Below, piece after piece: positions 15,001 through 27,200 of a stretch of 64,000 bases of DNA. The notes below the pieces were generated by a model, which had not been told where the DNA came from, made no database searches, and saw only the letters and a list, made by a program, of their open reading frames with translations. The position numbers were made by a program, and so were the translations under genes. Within the stretch, counting starts at the first letter, position 1. The number at the start of each line of letters is the position of its first letter. Source of the DNA: Macrostomum hystrix (Eukaryota > Platyhelminthes > Macrostomidae); the NCBI GenBank assembly GCA_950097015.1, contig CATNEN010000003.1, positions 1,488,001 to 1,552,000 on the forward strand, read 5' to 3'.

Positions 15001-18000
15001 TCAGGGACTCAAATGATAGGAGAGAACCTTCAGGGACTCAGATGGTAGGAGAGAATATTCAGGGACTCAGATGGTAGGAGAGAATATTCAGGGACTCAGA
15101 TGGTAGGAGAGAATATCCAGGGACTCAGATGGCAGGAGAGAATCTTCAGGGACTCAGATGGTAGGAGAATATTCAGGGACTCAGATGGTAGGAGAATCTT
15201 CCAGGACTCAGATGGTAGGAGAGAATATTCAGGGACTCAGATGGTAGGAGAGAATATTCAGGGACTCAGATGGTAGGAGAGAATATCCAGGGACTCAGAT
15301 AGTAGGAGAGAATCTTCAGGGACTCAGATGGTAGGAGAGAACCTTCAGGGACTCAGATGGTAGGAGAGAATATTCAGGGACTCAGATGGTAGGAGAGAAT
15401 ATTCAGGGACTCAGATGGTAGGAGAGAATATCCAGGGACTCAGATGGCAGGAGAGAATCTTCAGGGACTCAGATGGTAGGAGAATCTTCCGGGACTCAGA
15501 TGGTAGGAGAGAATATTCAGGGACTCAGATGGTAGGAGAGAATATTCAGGGACTCAGATGGTAGGAGAGAATATTCAGGGACTCAGATGGTAGGAGAATA
15601 TTCAGGGACTCAGATGGTAGGAGAATCTTCCGGGACTCAGATGGTAGGAGAGAACCTTCAGGGACTCAGATGGTAGGAGAGAATATTCAGGGACTCAGAT
15701 GGTAGGAGAGAATATTCAGGGACTCAGATGGTAGGAGAGAATATCCAGGGACTCAGATGGCAGGAGAGAATCTTCAGGGACTCAGATGGTAGGAGAATCT
15801 TCCGGGACTCAGATGGTAGGAGAGAATATTCAGGGACTAAGATGGTAGGAGAGAATATTCAGGGACTCAGATGGTAGGAGAGAACCTTCAGGGACTCAGA
15901 TGGTAGGAGAGAATCTTCAGGGACTCAAATGATAGGAGAGAACCTTCAGGGACTCAGATGGTAGGAGAGAATATTCAGGGACTCAGATGGTAGGAGAGAA
16001 TATTCAGGGACTCAGATGGTAGGAGAGAATATCCAGGGACTCAGATGGCAGGAGAGAATCTTCAGGGACTCAGATGGTAGGAGAATCTTCCGGGACTCAG
16101 ATGGTAGGAGAGAATATTCAGGGACTCAGATGGTAGGAGAGAATATTCAGGGACTCAGATGGTAGGAGAGAATATCCAGGGACTCAAATGATAGGAGAGA
16201 ACCTTCAGGGACTCAGATGGTAGGAGAGAATCTTCCGGGACTCAGATGGTAGGAGAGAATATTCAGGGACTCAGATGGTAGGAGAGAATATTCAGGGACT
16301 CAGATGGTAGGAGATAATATTCAGGGACTCAGATGGTAGGAGAGAACCTTCAGGGACTCAGATGGTAGGAGAGAATATTCAGGGACTCAGATGGTAGGAG
16401 AGAATATTCAGGGACTCAGATGGTAGGAGAGAATATTCAGGGACTCAGATGGTAGGAGAATCTTCCGGGACTCAGATGGTAGGAGAATCTTCCGGGACTC
16501 TGATGTTAGGAGAGAATATTCAGGGACATAGATGGTAGGAGAGAATATTCAGGGACTCAGATGCTAGGAGAGAACCTTCAGGGACTCAAATGATAGGAGA
16601 GAACCTTCAGGGACTCAGATGGTAGGAGAGAATATTCAGGGACTCAGATGGTAGGAGAGAATCTTCAGGGACTCAAATGATAGGAGAGAACCTTCAGGGA
16701 CTCAGATGGTAGGAGAGAATCTTCAGGGACTCAAATGATAGGAGAGAACCTTCAGGGACTCAGATGGTAGGAGAGAATATTCAGGGACTCAGATGGTAGG
16801 AGAGAATATTCAGGGACTCAGATGGTAGGAGAGAATATCCAGGGACTCAGATGGCAGGAGAGAATCTTCAGGGACTCAGATGGTAGGAGAATCTTCCGGG
16901 ACTCAGATGGTAGGAGAGAATATTCAGGGACTCAGATGGTAGGAGAGAATATTCAGGGACTCAGATGGTAGGAGAGAACCTTCAGGGACTCAGATGGTAG
17001 GAGAATCTTCCGGGACTCAGATAGTAGGAGAGAACCTTCAGGGACTCAGATGGTAGGAGAGAATATTCAGGGACTCAGATGGTAGGAGAATCTTCCGGGA
17101 CTCAGATGGTAGGAGAATCTTCCGGGACTCAGATGGTAGGAGAGAATATTCAGGGACATAGATGGTAGGAGAGAATATTCAGGGACTCAGATGGTAGGAG
17201 AGAATATTCAGGGACTCAGATGGTAGGAGAGAATATCCAGGGACTCAGATGGCAGGAGAGAATCTTCAGGGACTCAGATGGTAGGAGAATCTTCCGGGAC
17301 TCAGATGGTAGGAGAGAATATTCAGGGACTCAGATGGTAGGAGAGAACCTTCAGGGACTCAGATGGTAGGAGAGAATCTTCAGGGACTCAAATGATAGGA
17401 GAGAACCTTCAGGGACTTAGATGGTAGGAGAGAATATTCAGGGACTCAGATGGTAGGAGAGAATATTCAGGGACTCAGATGGTAGGAGAGAATATCCAGG
17501 GACTCAGATGGCAGGAGAGAATCTTCAGGGACTCAGATGGTAGGAGAGAATATTCAGGGACTCAGATGGTAGGAGAATCTTCCGGGACTCAGATGGTAGG
17601 AGAGAATATTCAGGGACTCAGATGGTAGGAGAGAATATTCAGGGACTCAGATGGTAGGAGAGAATATCCAGGGACTCAGATAGTAGGAGAGAATCTTCAG
17701 GGACTCAGATGGTAGGAGAGAACCTTCAGGGACTCAGATGGTAGGAGAGAATATTCAGGGACTCAGATGGTAGGAGAGAATATTCAGGGACTCAGATGGT
17801 AGGAGAGAATATCCAGGGACTCAGATGGCAGGAGAGAATCTTCAGGGACTCAGATGGTAGGAGAATCTTCCGGGACTCAGATGGTAGGAGAGAATATTCA
17901 GGGACTCAGATGGTAGGAGAGAATATTCAGGGACTCAGATGGTAGGAGAGAATATTCAGGGACTCAGATGGTAGGAGAATATTCAGGGACTCAGATGGTA

Positions 18001-21000
18001 GGAGAATCTTCCGGGACTCAGATGGTAGGAGAGAACCTTCAGGGACTCAGATGGTAGGAGAGAATATTCAGGGACTCAGATGGTAGGAGAGAATATTCAG
18101 GGACTCAGATGGTAGGAGAGAATATCCAGGGACTCAGATGGCAGGAGAGAATCTTCAGGGACTCAGATGGTAGGAGAATCTTCCGGGACTCAGATGGTAG
18201 GAGAGAATATTCAGGGACTAAGATGGTAGGAGAGAATATTCAGGGACTCAGATGGTAGGAGAGAACCTTCAGGGACTCAGATGGTAGGAGAGAATCTTCA
18301 GGGACTCAAATGATAGGAGAGAACCTTCAGGGACTCAGATGGTAGGAGAGAATATTCAGGGACTCAGATGGTAGGAGAGAATATTCAGGGACTCAGATGG
18401 TAGGAGAGAATATCCAGGGACTCAGATGGCAGGAGAGAATCTTCAGGGACTCAGATGGTAGGAGAATCTTCCGGGACTCAGATGGTAGGAGAGAATATTC
18501 AGGGACTCAGATGGTAGGAGAGAATATTCAGGGACTCAGATGGTAGGAGAGAATATCCAGGGACTCAGATGGCAGGAGAGAATCTTCAGGGACTCATATG
18601 GTAGGAGAATCTTCCGGGACTCAGATGGTAGGAGAGAATATTCAGGGACTCAGATGGTAGGAGAGAATATTCAGGGACTCAGATGGTAGGAGATAATATT
18701 CAGGGACTCAGATGGTAGGAGAGAACCTTCAGGGACTCAGATGGTAGGAGAGAATATTCAGGGACTCAGATGGTAGGAGAGAATATTCAGGGACTCAGAT
18801 GGTAGGAGAGAACCTTCAGGGACTCAGATGGTAGGAGAATCTTCCGGGACTCAGATGGTAGGAGAATCTTCCGGGACTCAGATGGTAGGAGAGAATATTC
18901 AGGGACATAGATGGTAGGAGAGAATATTCAGGGACTCAGATGCTAGGAGAGAACCTTCAGGGACTCAAATGATAGGAGAGAACCTTCAGGGACTCAGATG
19001 GTAGGAGAGAATATTCAGGGACTCAGATGGTAGGAGAGAATCTTCAGGGACTCAAATGATAGGAGAGAACCTTCAGGGACTCAGATGGTAGGAGAGAATC
19101 TTCAGGGACTCAAATGATAGGAGAGAACCTTCAGGGACTCAGATGGTAGGAGAGAATATTCAGGGACTCAGATGGTAGGAGAGAATATTCAGGGACTCAG
19201 ATGGTAGGAGAGAATATCCAGGGACTCAGTTGGCAGGAGAGAATCTTCAGGGACTCAGATGGTAGGAGAATCTTCCGGGACTCAGATGGTAGGAGAGAAT
19301 ATTCAGGGACTCAGATGGTAGGAGAGAACCTTCAGGGACTCAGATGGTAGGAGAGAATCTTCAGGGACTCAAATGATAGGAGAGAACCTTCAGGGACTCA
19401 GATGGTAGGAGAGAATATTCAGGGACTCAGATGGTAGGAGAGAATATTCAGGGACTCAGATGGTAGGAGAGAATATCCAGGGACTCAGATGGCAGGAGAG
19501 AATCTTCAGGGACTCAGATGGTAGGAGAATCTTCCGGGACTCAGATGGTAGGAGAGAATATTCAGGGACTCAGATGGTAGGAGAGAATATTCAGGGACTC
19601 AGATGGCAGGAGAGAATCTTCAGGGACTCAGATGGTAGGAGAATCTTCCGGGACTCAGATGGTAGGAGAGAATATTCAGGGACTCAGATGGTAGGAGAGA
19701 ATATTCAGGGACTCAGATGGTAGGAGAGAATATTCAGGGACTCAGATGGTAGGAGAGAATATTCAGGGACTCAGATGGTAGGAGAGAACCTTCAGGGACT
19801 CAGATGGTAGGAGAGAATATTCAGGGACTCAGATGGTAGGAGAGAATATTCAGGGACTCAGATGGTAGGAGAGAACCTTCAGGGACTCAGATGGTAGGAG
19901 AGAATATTCAGGGACTCAGATGGTAGGAGAATCTTCCGGGACTCAGATGGTAGGAGAGAATATTCAGGGACTCAGATGGTAGGAGAATCTTCCGGGACTC
20001 AGATGGTAGGAGAATCTTCCGGGACTCAGATGGTAGGAGAGAATATTCAGGGACTCAGATGGTAGGAGAGAATATTCAGGGACTCAGATGGTAGGAGAGA
20101 ACCTTCAGGGACTCAGATGGTAGGAGAGAATATTCAGGGACTCAGATGGTAGGAGAGAACCTTCAGGGACTCAGATGGTAGGAGAGAACCTTCAGGGACT
20201 CAGATGGTAGGAGAGAATATTCAGGGACTCAGATGGTAGGAGAATCTTCCGGGACTCAGATGGTAGGAGAGAATATTCAGGGACTCAGATGGTAGGAGAA
20301 TCTTCCGGGACTCAGATGGTAGGAGAATCTTCCGGGACTCAGATGGTAGGAGAGAATATTCAGGGACTCAGATGGTAGGAGAGAATATTCAGGGACTCAG
20401 ATGGTAGGAGAGAATATCCAGGGACTCAGATGGCAGGAGAGAATCTTCAGGGACTCAGATGGTAGGAGAGAATATTCAGGGACTCAGATGGTAGGAGAGA
20501 ACCTTCAGGGACTCAGATGGTAGGAGAGAATCTTCAGGGACTCAAATGATAGGAGAGAACCTTCAGGGACTTAGATGGTAGGAGAGAATATTCAGGGACT
20601 CAGATGGTAGGAGAGAATATTCAGGGACTCAGATGGTAGGAGAGAATATCCAGGGACTCAGATGGCAGGAGAGAATCTTCAGGGACTCAGATGGTAGGAG
20701 AGAATATTCAGGGACTCAGATGGTAGGAGAGAATATTCAGGGACTCAGATGGTAGGAGAGAACCTTCAGGGACTCAGATGGTAGGAGAGAATCTTCAGGG
20801 ACTCAAATGATAGGAGAGAACCTTCAGGGACTCAGATGGTAGGAGAGAATATTCAGGGACTCAGATGGTAGGAGAGAATATTCAGGGACTCAGATGGTAG
20901 GAGAGAATATCCAGGGACTCAGATGGCAGGAGAGAATCTTCAGGGACTCAGATGGTAGGAGAATCTTCCGGGACTCAGATGGTAGGAGAGAATATTCAGG

Positions 21001-21288
21001 GACTCAGATGGTAGGAGAATCTTCCGGGACTCAGATGGTAGGAGAATCTTCCGGGACTCAGATGGTAGGAGAATCTTCAGGGACTCAGATGGTAGGAGAA
21101 TCTTCAGGGACTCAGATGGTAGGAGAATCTTCCGGGACTCAGATGGAAGGAGAGAATATTCAGGGACTCAGATGGCAGGAGAGAATCTTCAGGGACTCAG
21201 ATGGTAGAAGAATCTTCCGGGACTCAGATGGAAGGAGAGAATATTCAGGGACTCAGATGGTAGGAGAAAATCTTCAGGGACTCAGATG
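1..21288. repeat. Giant 27/29-bp minisatellite array, open at the left edge
   Basis: Uninterrupted head-to-tail repeats cover the first third of the window, roughly 750 copies. The core is GGGACTCAGATGGTAGGAGA, followed by a variable tail (GAATATTCA, GAACCTTCA, GAATATCCA or ATCTTCC), which gives 29-bp and 27-bp units. Rare variants (CATAGATGG, CAAATGATAGG, GATGTTAGG, GATGCTAGG) recur at fixed distances, so the array is built from long duplicated blocks. Open frames of 87 to 177 codons at 4,855, 19,460 and 20,894 are repeat translations and are not called as genes. The last unit ends in GATGGAACCCCC near 21,288. No gene is visible inside. Confidence 0.97.
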
Positions 21289-22204
21289 GAACCCCCAAAT
21301 GAAAAATAAATTAATAGTTAAAGAAAGTGGTCAAAGCTGGTCATTTTTCACTGCAGCACGAAACACAGAGCGAATTGTGAAAACGAAGCATCGCAGAAAA
21401 AGTTCAGGTTCATTTTTATATTTTTAAATGCAATTTTATTAGTTTTTTTGTATATTTTCTTAAACAAGAGATTGAAATGTTTTTTCGCCAAGAAGTTGGT
21501 AAAAAAAGTGAGCGACAGTTTATAGAGCGAATGCGGTCGACCTGCGCTAAAAACTAATCAAAGCTGCTTTTATAATATGTGCTAACTCCTATTCACATTT
21601 TGAAACTAAATTAACAATTGGAATTGAAACAAAAAAAACAAAAATTAGGAAAAGAAAATGCGCCTATGTACAGAGAGGTGTTTAGCAGATATATCGATTC
21701 GCGCTACTTACAGTAGGCGAGTAAGACTGTTAAAGATTTTTTCTATTTTTAAATAATATTAAATGACGAGCAAATTTGGATGCAGTGAAACAAACGAAAT
21801 GAAATTATTAACACCGGAAAAAATGAGCCAATAAGAATATATTATATATATTATATTAAGCACAATGATGGCACACTCAGTGAAAGAGGACAATAGTAAT
21901 AATAGTAATGAAAGCAAACGACTGCGACAAAAAAACTCGCGCGTGCCACAACAGTTTGGCGAGGAGAAAAACTTAGGGGTAACACGGGTGTTTTTACAGT
22001 TTTTAACCTTTTTCACTTTAATTGAGTCGGTTATGATGAGAATAGCGCAAATGAATAGAAAATATGACAATATAAAACAAAATGAGGATGGTGGATGGTA
22101 AGACAAACACGGAAAAAAGCTATATGAATAGATAATAAAAAAAAACACACAAGACCTGCTTGATGCAAATTTGATAGTTTGTCAATGACCCAAAAACTAT
22201 TATA
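21289..22204. other. AT-rich single-copy spacer
   Basis: Ordinary AT-rich sequence with homopolymer runs between two arrays. Small open frames on both strands at 21,759-22,148 have low-complexity translations without a recognisable domain. I see no gene, RNA or transposon end here. Confidence 0.6.
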
Positions 22205-22211
22205 ACCAGAA

Positions 22212-23200
22212 TGGGCTAGAAGGCTCATAGCCTATGGGTGTGATTTCACTGGGGTTGACTGGGCTAGGCGGCTCATAGTCTATGGGTGTGATTACACTGG
22301 GGTTGACTGGGCTAGAAGGCTCATAGTCTATGGGTGTGATTACACTGGGGTTGACTGGGCTAGGAGGCTCATAGTCTATGGGTGTGATTACACTGGGGTT
22401 GACTGGGCTAGGAGGCTCATAGTCTATGGGTGTGATTACACTGGGGTTGACTGGGCTAGAAGGCTCATAGTCTATGGGTGTGATTACACTGGGGTTGACT
22501 GGGCTAGGAGGCTGATAGTCTATGGGTGTGATTACACTGGGGTTGACTGGGCTAGGAGGCTCATAGTCTATGGGTGTGATTACACTGGGGTTGACTGGGC
22601 TAGGAGGCTCATAGTCTATGGGTGTGATTACACTGGGGTTGACTGGGCTAGGAGGCTGATAGTCTATGGGTGTGATTACACTGGGGTTGACTGGGCTAGG
22701 AGGCTGATAGTCTATGGGTGTGATTACACTGGGGTTGACTGGGCTAGGAGGCTCATAGTCTATGGGTGTGATTACACTGGGGTTGACTGGGCTAGGAGGC
22801 TGATAGTCTATGGGTGTGATTACACTGGGGTTGACTGGGCTAGGAGGCTGATAGTCTATGGGTGTGATTACACTGGGGTTGACTGGGCTAGGAGGCTCAT
22901 AGTCTATGGGTGTGATTACACTGGGGTTGACTGGGCTAGAAGGCTCATAGTCTATGGGTGTGATTACACTGGGGTTGACTGGGCTAGGAGGCTCATAGTC
23001 TATGGGTGTGATTACACTGGGGTTGACTGGGCTAGAAGGCTCATAGTCTATGGGTGTGATTACACTGGGGTTGACTGGGCTAGGAGGCTCATAGTCTATG
23101 GGTGTGAGTACACTGGGGTTGACTGGGCTAGGCGGCTGATAGTCTATGGGTGTGATTACACTGGGGTTGACTGGGCTAGGAGGCTGATAGTCTATGGGCG
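22212..23200. repeat. 48-bp minisatellite, about 20 copies
   Basis: Near-identical 48-bp units contain GGGCTAGGAGGCTCATAGTC and then TATGGGTGTGATTACACTGG. Variation is limited to a few positions (AGGAGG/AGAAGG, CTCATAG/CTGATAG). The last unit decays after GGGCGTATGTGCAC. It lies downstream of the EEF2K 3' end. Confidence 0.95.
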
Positions 23201-23834
23201 TATGTGCACTTCGGTTGAACTGTAAGCTGATCAGACGACGAGGTTAATAAAAAAAGACTTAACTGACCAAAGAAACAAACTAAAAAAACATTTGAATTAA
23301 TTAAAAAAGTGATAGCTAAAGCAGAAAATAATTGCAAAAGAAGACCTGACTACCAAAATCAATTAAAAACCGGACTGACTATTTAACACTGCTCAGAAAA
23401 AAGCGGTTCTAGTAAGAAAAAGTGTCACATGAATTAATGTCCAAAGATAGGAAACAAAGAAGCAATTGATTCTATTAAGACACTGGCCCTAGCTACAGAA
23501 ACTGTGAGGAAATTATCGGACAAAAAGTCGAATGTTTCTGTAAAAATATGACTGTTAATCGTACAGCAGGTACAGGACTAATCTAGTAGAAAACTGTGAC
23601 AGTGGATCAACTAAAAAGTACATCAGCCTGGAGCGTTTAATCCAAGAGACACAGAGACAATGACAAAGGAACTGCCGAGTATGCAACAATTTCTAGATTC
23701 GATATAAATAAGTATTAATGCTTTTTTTACAATGCCTACTAGAAGTAAACCTATTTTTAAGACCTTTAAAATGGATTTACTGAAAAAAACTGGTTCCTGA
23801 ACTTTTTGATGAATTCACAAAATATTTTTATAGA
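23201..23834. other. AT-rich spacer without a visible gene
   Basis: Single-copy AT-rich sequence between arrays. No long open frame, RNA gene or transposon end is visible. The EEF2K transcript may end here or just to the right of it. Confidence 0.5.
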
Positions 23835-24291
23835 TTCACAGACTTGAAGGGCCGATTCACCAAAATAAAAAATATATTCCTAAACTTCGAGAATTTACTC
23901 ACCAACTTGAAGAATCGGTTCACCAATTTTACTAATCGATTTATTAACTTTAAGGACCGATTTACCAGATTTAAAATTCGATTTACTAACTAAAGAGCCA
24001 GTTCACCAACTTTTAGAATCGATTTACTAACTTAGAGAATCGATTCACAAACCTTAAGAATAGATTCATAAACTTTTAGAATGGATTCACCAACTTTTAG
24101 AATGGATTCACCAACTTTTAGAATGGATTCACCAACTTTTAGAATGGATTCACCAACTTTTAGAATGGATTCACCAACTTTTAGAATGGATTCACCAACT
24201 TTTAAAATGGATTCACCAACTTTTAGAATGGATTCACCAACTTTTAGAATCGATTCACCAACTTTTATAACGGATTCACCAACAATCAGAA
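23835..24291. repeat. 21-bp minisatellite directly after the EEF2K stop codon
   Basis: Units of ATGGATTCACCAACTTTTAG plus A. They are near-perfect from about 24,061 to 24,260 and increasingly degenerate down to about 23,835. On the minus strand the array starts within a few bases of the EEF2K stop, so it would form most of the 3' untranslated region. A minus-strand AATAAA lies at 23,940-23,945 and is a possible but unproven polyadenylation signal. The plus-strand 78-codon frame (MDSPTFR repeated) is an artefact of the 21-bp period. Confidence 0.9.
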
Positions 24292-27200
24292 TCAGTTGTC
24301 ATCATCCGGCACCATAGCCGCGGCTTCCTCAGCCAAAGCGTAGTACTTGGCCGCCAGTTTCCCATTGCCCTGCGCCATGGCGTCTTCGGCGGCTTCGCCG
24401 TACAAATCGACGCTGGCAGACGGATCGGCGTCGAGTCCGTGACCTCCGGTTAAATATAGCTCGGCTAGGCGAGCTCGCAGGGCGTAACTAGGCGTATCCA
24501 GGCAGTCGTAGCCGCCCTCGCGATCGGCCTGGCCGCACATGGCCAGGGCCTGCTGGTAATAGTGAGCAGCCCTGTCCCAGTTAGGCTGCGATTGGCCAGC
24601 GTGGCCCAGATCGTTGGCTCGGGCCAGCTGCAGCATGGCGGGACGGTCGCCCAGACGAGCGGCCGATTCGAGATAGGCTAAGCCAGAGGCCGGGTCCGGC
24701 TATAGTGTGATATTTGTTAGCGGGGATAAACATTTTTAGGTTGTGAAAGTACAATGAAATTTCTAGATTGCTTCTTTATGGACCAGAGTGGTACTAAATG
24801 AACAAAGAGGTCATGAAAAAACCAGGGGGTTATAATAAGAGCTCAGACATAACCCGGGGATGTCCTGAACAACCAGAGAGGTCAGAAATGAACCAGAGGT
24901 TATAAAGGATCCGAAAAGGTGAAAAAGAATCTGGAGAGGTCATAAAGGATCCGGAACGGTCATAGAGGATCCGAAGAGGTCATAAAGGATTCTTAGAAGT
25001 CATAAAGGACCCGGAGAGGCTATAAAGGACCCGGAGAGGTCATAAGGGACCCGGAGAGGCCATAAAGGACCCGGAGAGGTCATAAAGTACCCGGAGAGGT
25101 CATAAAGGATCCGAAAAGGTCAAAAGAATCTGGAGAGGTCATAAAGGATCCGGAACGGTCATAGAGGATCCGAAGAGGTCATAAAGGAACAAGAGAGGTC
25201 ATAAATAATCTGGGGTGGTCATAAAGGAACCGAAGAGGTCATAAAGGATCCAGAGAGGTCATTAAGTATCCGGAGAGGTCATAAAGGATCTGGGCTGGTC
25301 ATAAAGAATCCAGGGAGGTCATAAAGGATCTGAGCTGGTCATAAATGATCTGGGCTGGTCATAAAGGATCCAGAGAGGTCATAAAGAATCAGGAGAGGGC
25401 ATAAAGGATCTGGGCTGGTCATAAAGAATCTGGAGAGGTCATAAAGGATCTGGGCTGGTCATAAAGAATCTGGAGAGGGCATAAAGGATCTGGGCTGGTC
25501 ATAAAGAATCAGGAAAGGTCATAACGGATCTGGGCTGGTCATAAAGAATCAGGAGAGGTCATAAAGAATCAGGAGAGGTCATAAAGAATCAGGAGAGGTC
25601 ATAAAGAATCAGGAGAGGTCATAAAGAATCAGGAGAGGTCATAAAGAATCAGGAGAGGTCATAAAGAATCAGGAGAGGTCATAAAGAATCAGGAGAGGTC
25701 ATAAAGAATCAGGAGAGGTCATAAAGAATCAGGAGAGGTCATAAAGAATCAGGAGAGGTCATAAAGAATCCTAAAGGTCACAAACAATCCAAGGGCTCAC
25801 CTGCAGTACATCAAGCGGCATCTCCTGCAGACAATCGGACGGCATGCGCAGATGCAGTCTGGCCAAGTTTGCGGCAGCCTCCACAACGCCAAGCTCGGCG
25901 GACAGTTTCTCGTGATAAAGTGCGGCAGACCAATCCACAACGCCCTGGTCGCTAATGAATCGCCCAGATTCGTGCAGCCTGGCCAGCTCGTGATGCACTC
26001 GGCCCAGGATTGGCCCGTGTACGCGAACCTCCGGCAGGCCGGGCAGGCAGCAGGCGTTGCCAGGGACACTGTCGCTAGCGTCGCCGCTATCCGACCTGGA
26101 ACGGCCGCGTGACAACTGCTGGGGTCGGCGACCGCCGGCCAGGACGCCCTGAACGCAGGACGGACGCTGCCGATTATTGAAAGCTAGGGTCAGGGCGAGC
26201 AGCTCCTCCTCCTGAAGAATTCGCGAAAAAGGAAAATAAATCTTGAGATCAAATTGAAATTCGAGCTTTAATGATCTTGGGAGAGGGAAGATTGGAGAGA
26301 GGAGAGGGAAGATAGGAGAGGGGAGAGGGAAGTTAGGAGAGGAAGAGGGAAGATAGAAGAGGGAGAGGGAAAATAGGAGAGAGGAGAGGAAAGATAGGAG
26401 AGAGGAGAGGGAAGATAGGAGAGAGGAGAAGGAAGATAGGAGAGGGAGAGGGAAGATAGAAGAGGGGAGAGGGAAGATAGGAGAAATGAGAGGGAAGATA
26501 GGAGAGGGAGAGGGAAGATAGGAGAGGGAGAGGGAAGATAGGAGAGGGAGAGGGAAGATAGGAGAGGGAGAGGGAAGATAGAAGAGGGGAGAGGGAAGAT
26601 AGGAGAAATGAGAGGGAAGATAGGAGAGGGAGAGGGAAGATAGGAGAGGGAGAGGGAAGATAGGAGAGGGAGAGGGAAGATAGGAGAGAGGAGAGGGAAG
26701 ATAGGAGAGGAAGAGGGAAGATAGGAGAGGGAGAGGGAAGATAGGAGAGAGGAGAGGGAAGATAGGAGAGAGGAGAAGGAAGATAGGAGAGGGAGAGGGA
26801 AGATAGAAGAGGGGAGAGGGAAGATAGGAGAAATGAGAGGGAAGATAGGAGAGGGAGAGGGAAGATAGGAGAGGGGAGAGGGAAGGTAGGAGAGGGAGAG
26901 GGAAGATAGGAGAGGGGACGCGAATGTATTTAAGACTCACGGGAGTCAGCTCCCCGGAGGTGTTCCTTCGTCGGCGCAGCGGAGTCCAGGCCTGCTGCTG
27001 ATCCTCGTCGGTGCTGCAGCCGGAGTCGAAGACGCTGGTGGAAATCGGGGAAGCCAACGGCGGTGGACTGCCGATGGTGAAGATGTCGGAGCGGACGCAG
27101 GTGTCAGCCGTGGTCTGTGGAGAGTGTCCGATATGATGCCGCGGATTAGCGAACCGAATTTAGGAGAATAATTCAAAACCTCACTCTTCAGTATCCTAAA

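Noticed and set aside
1-21288. CRISPR array
   Set aside because: Units are contiguous with no unique spacers, there are no cas genes, and the genome is eukaryotic.
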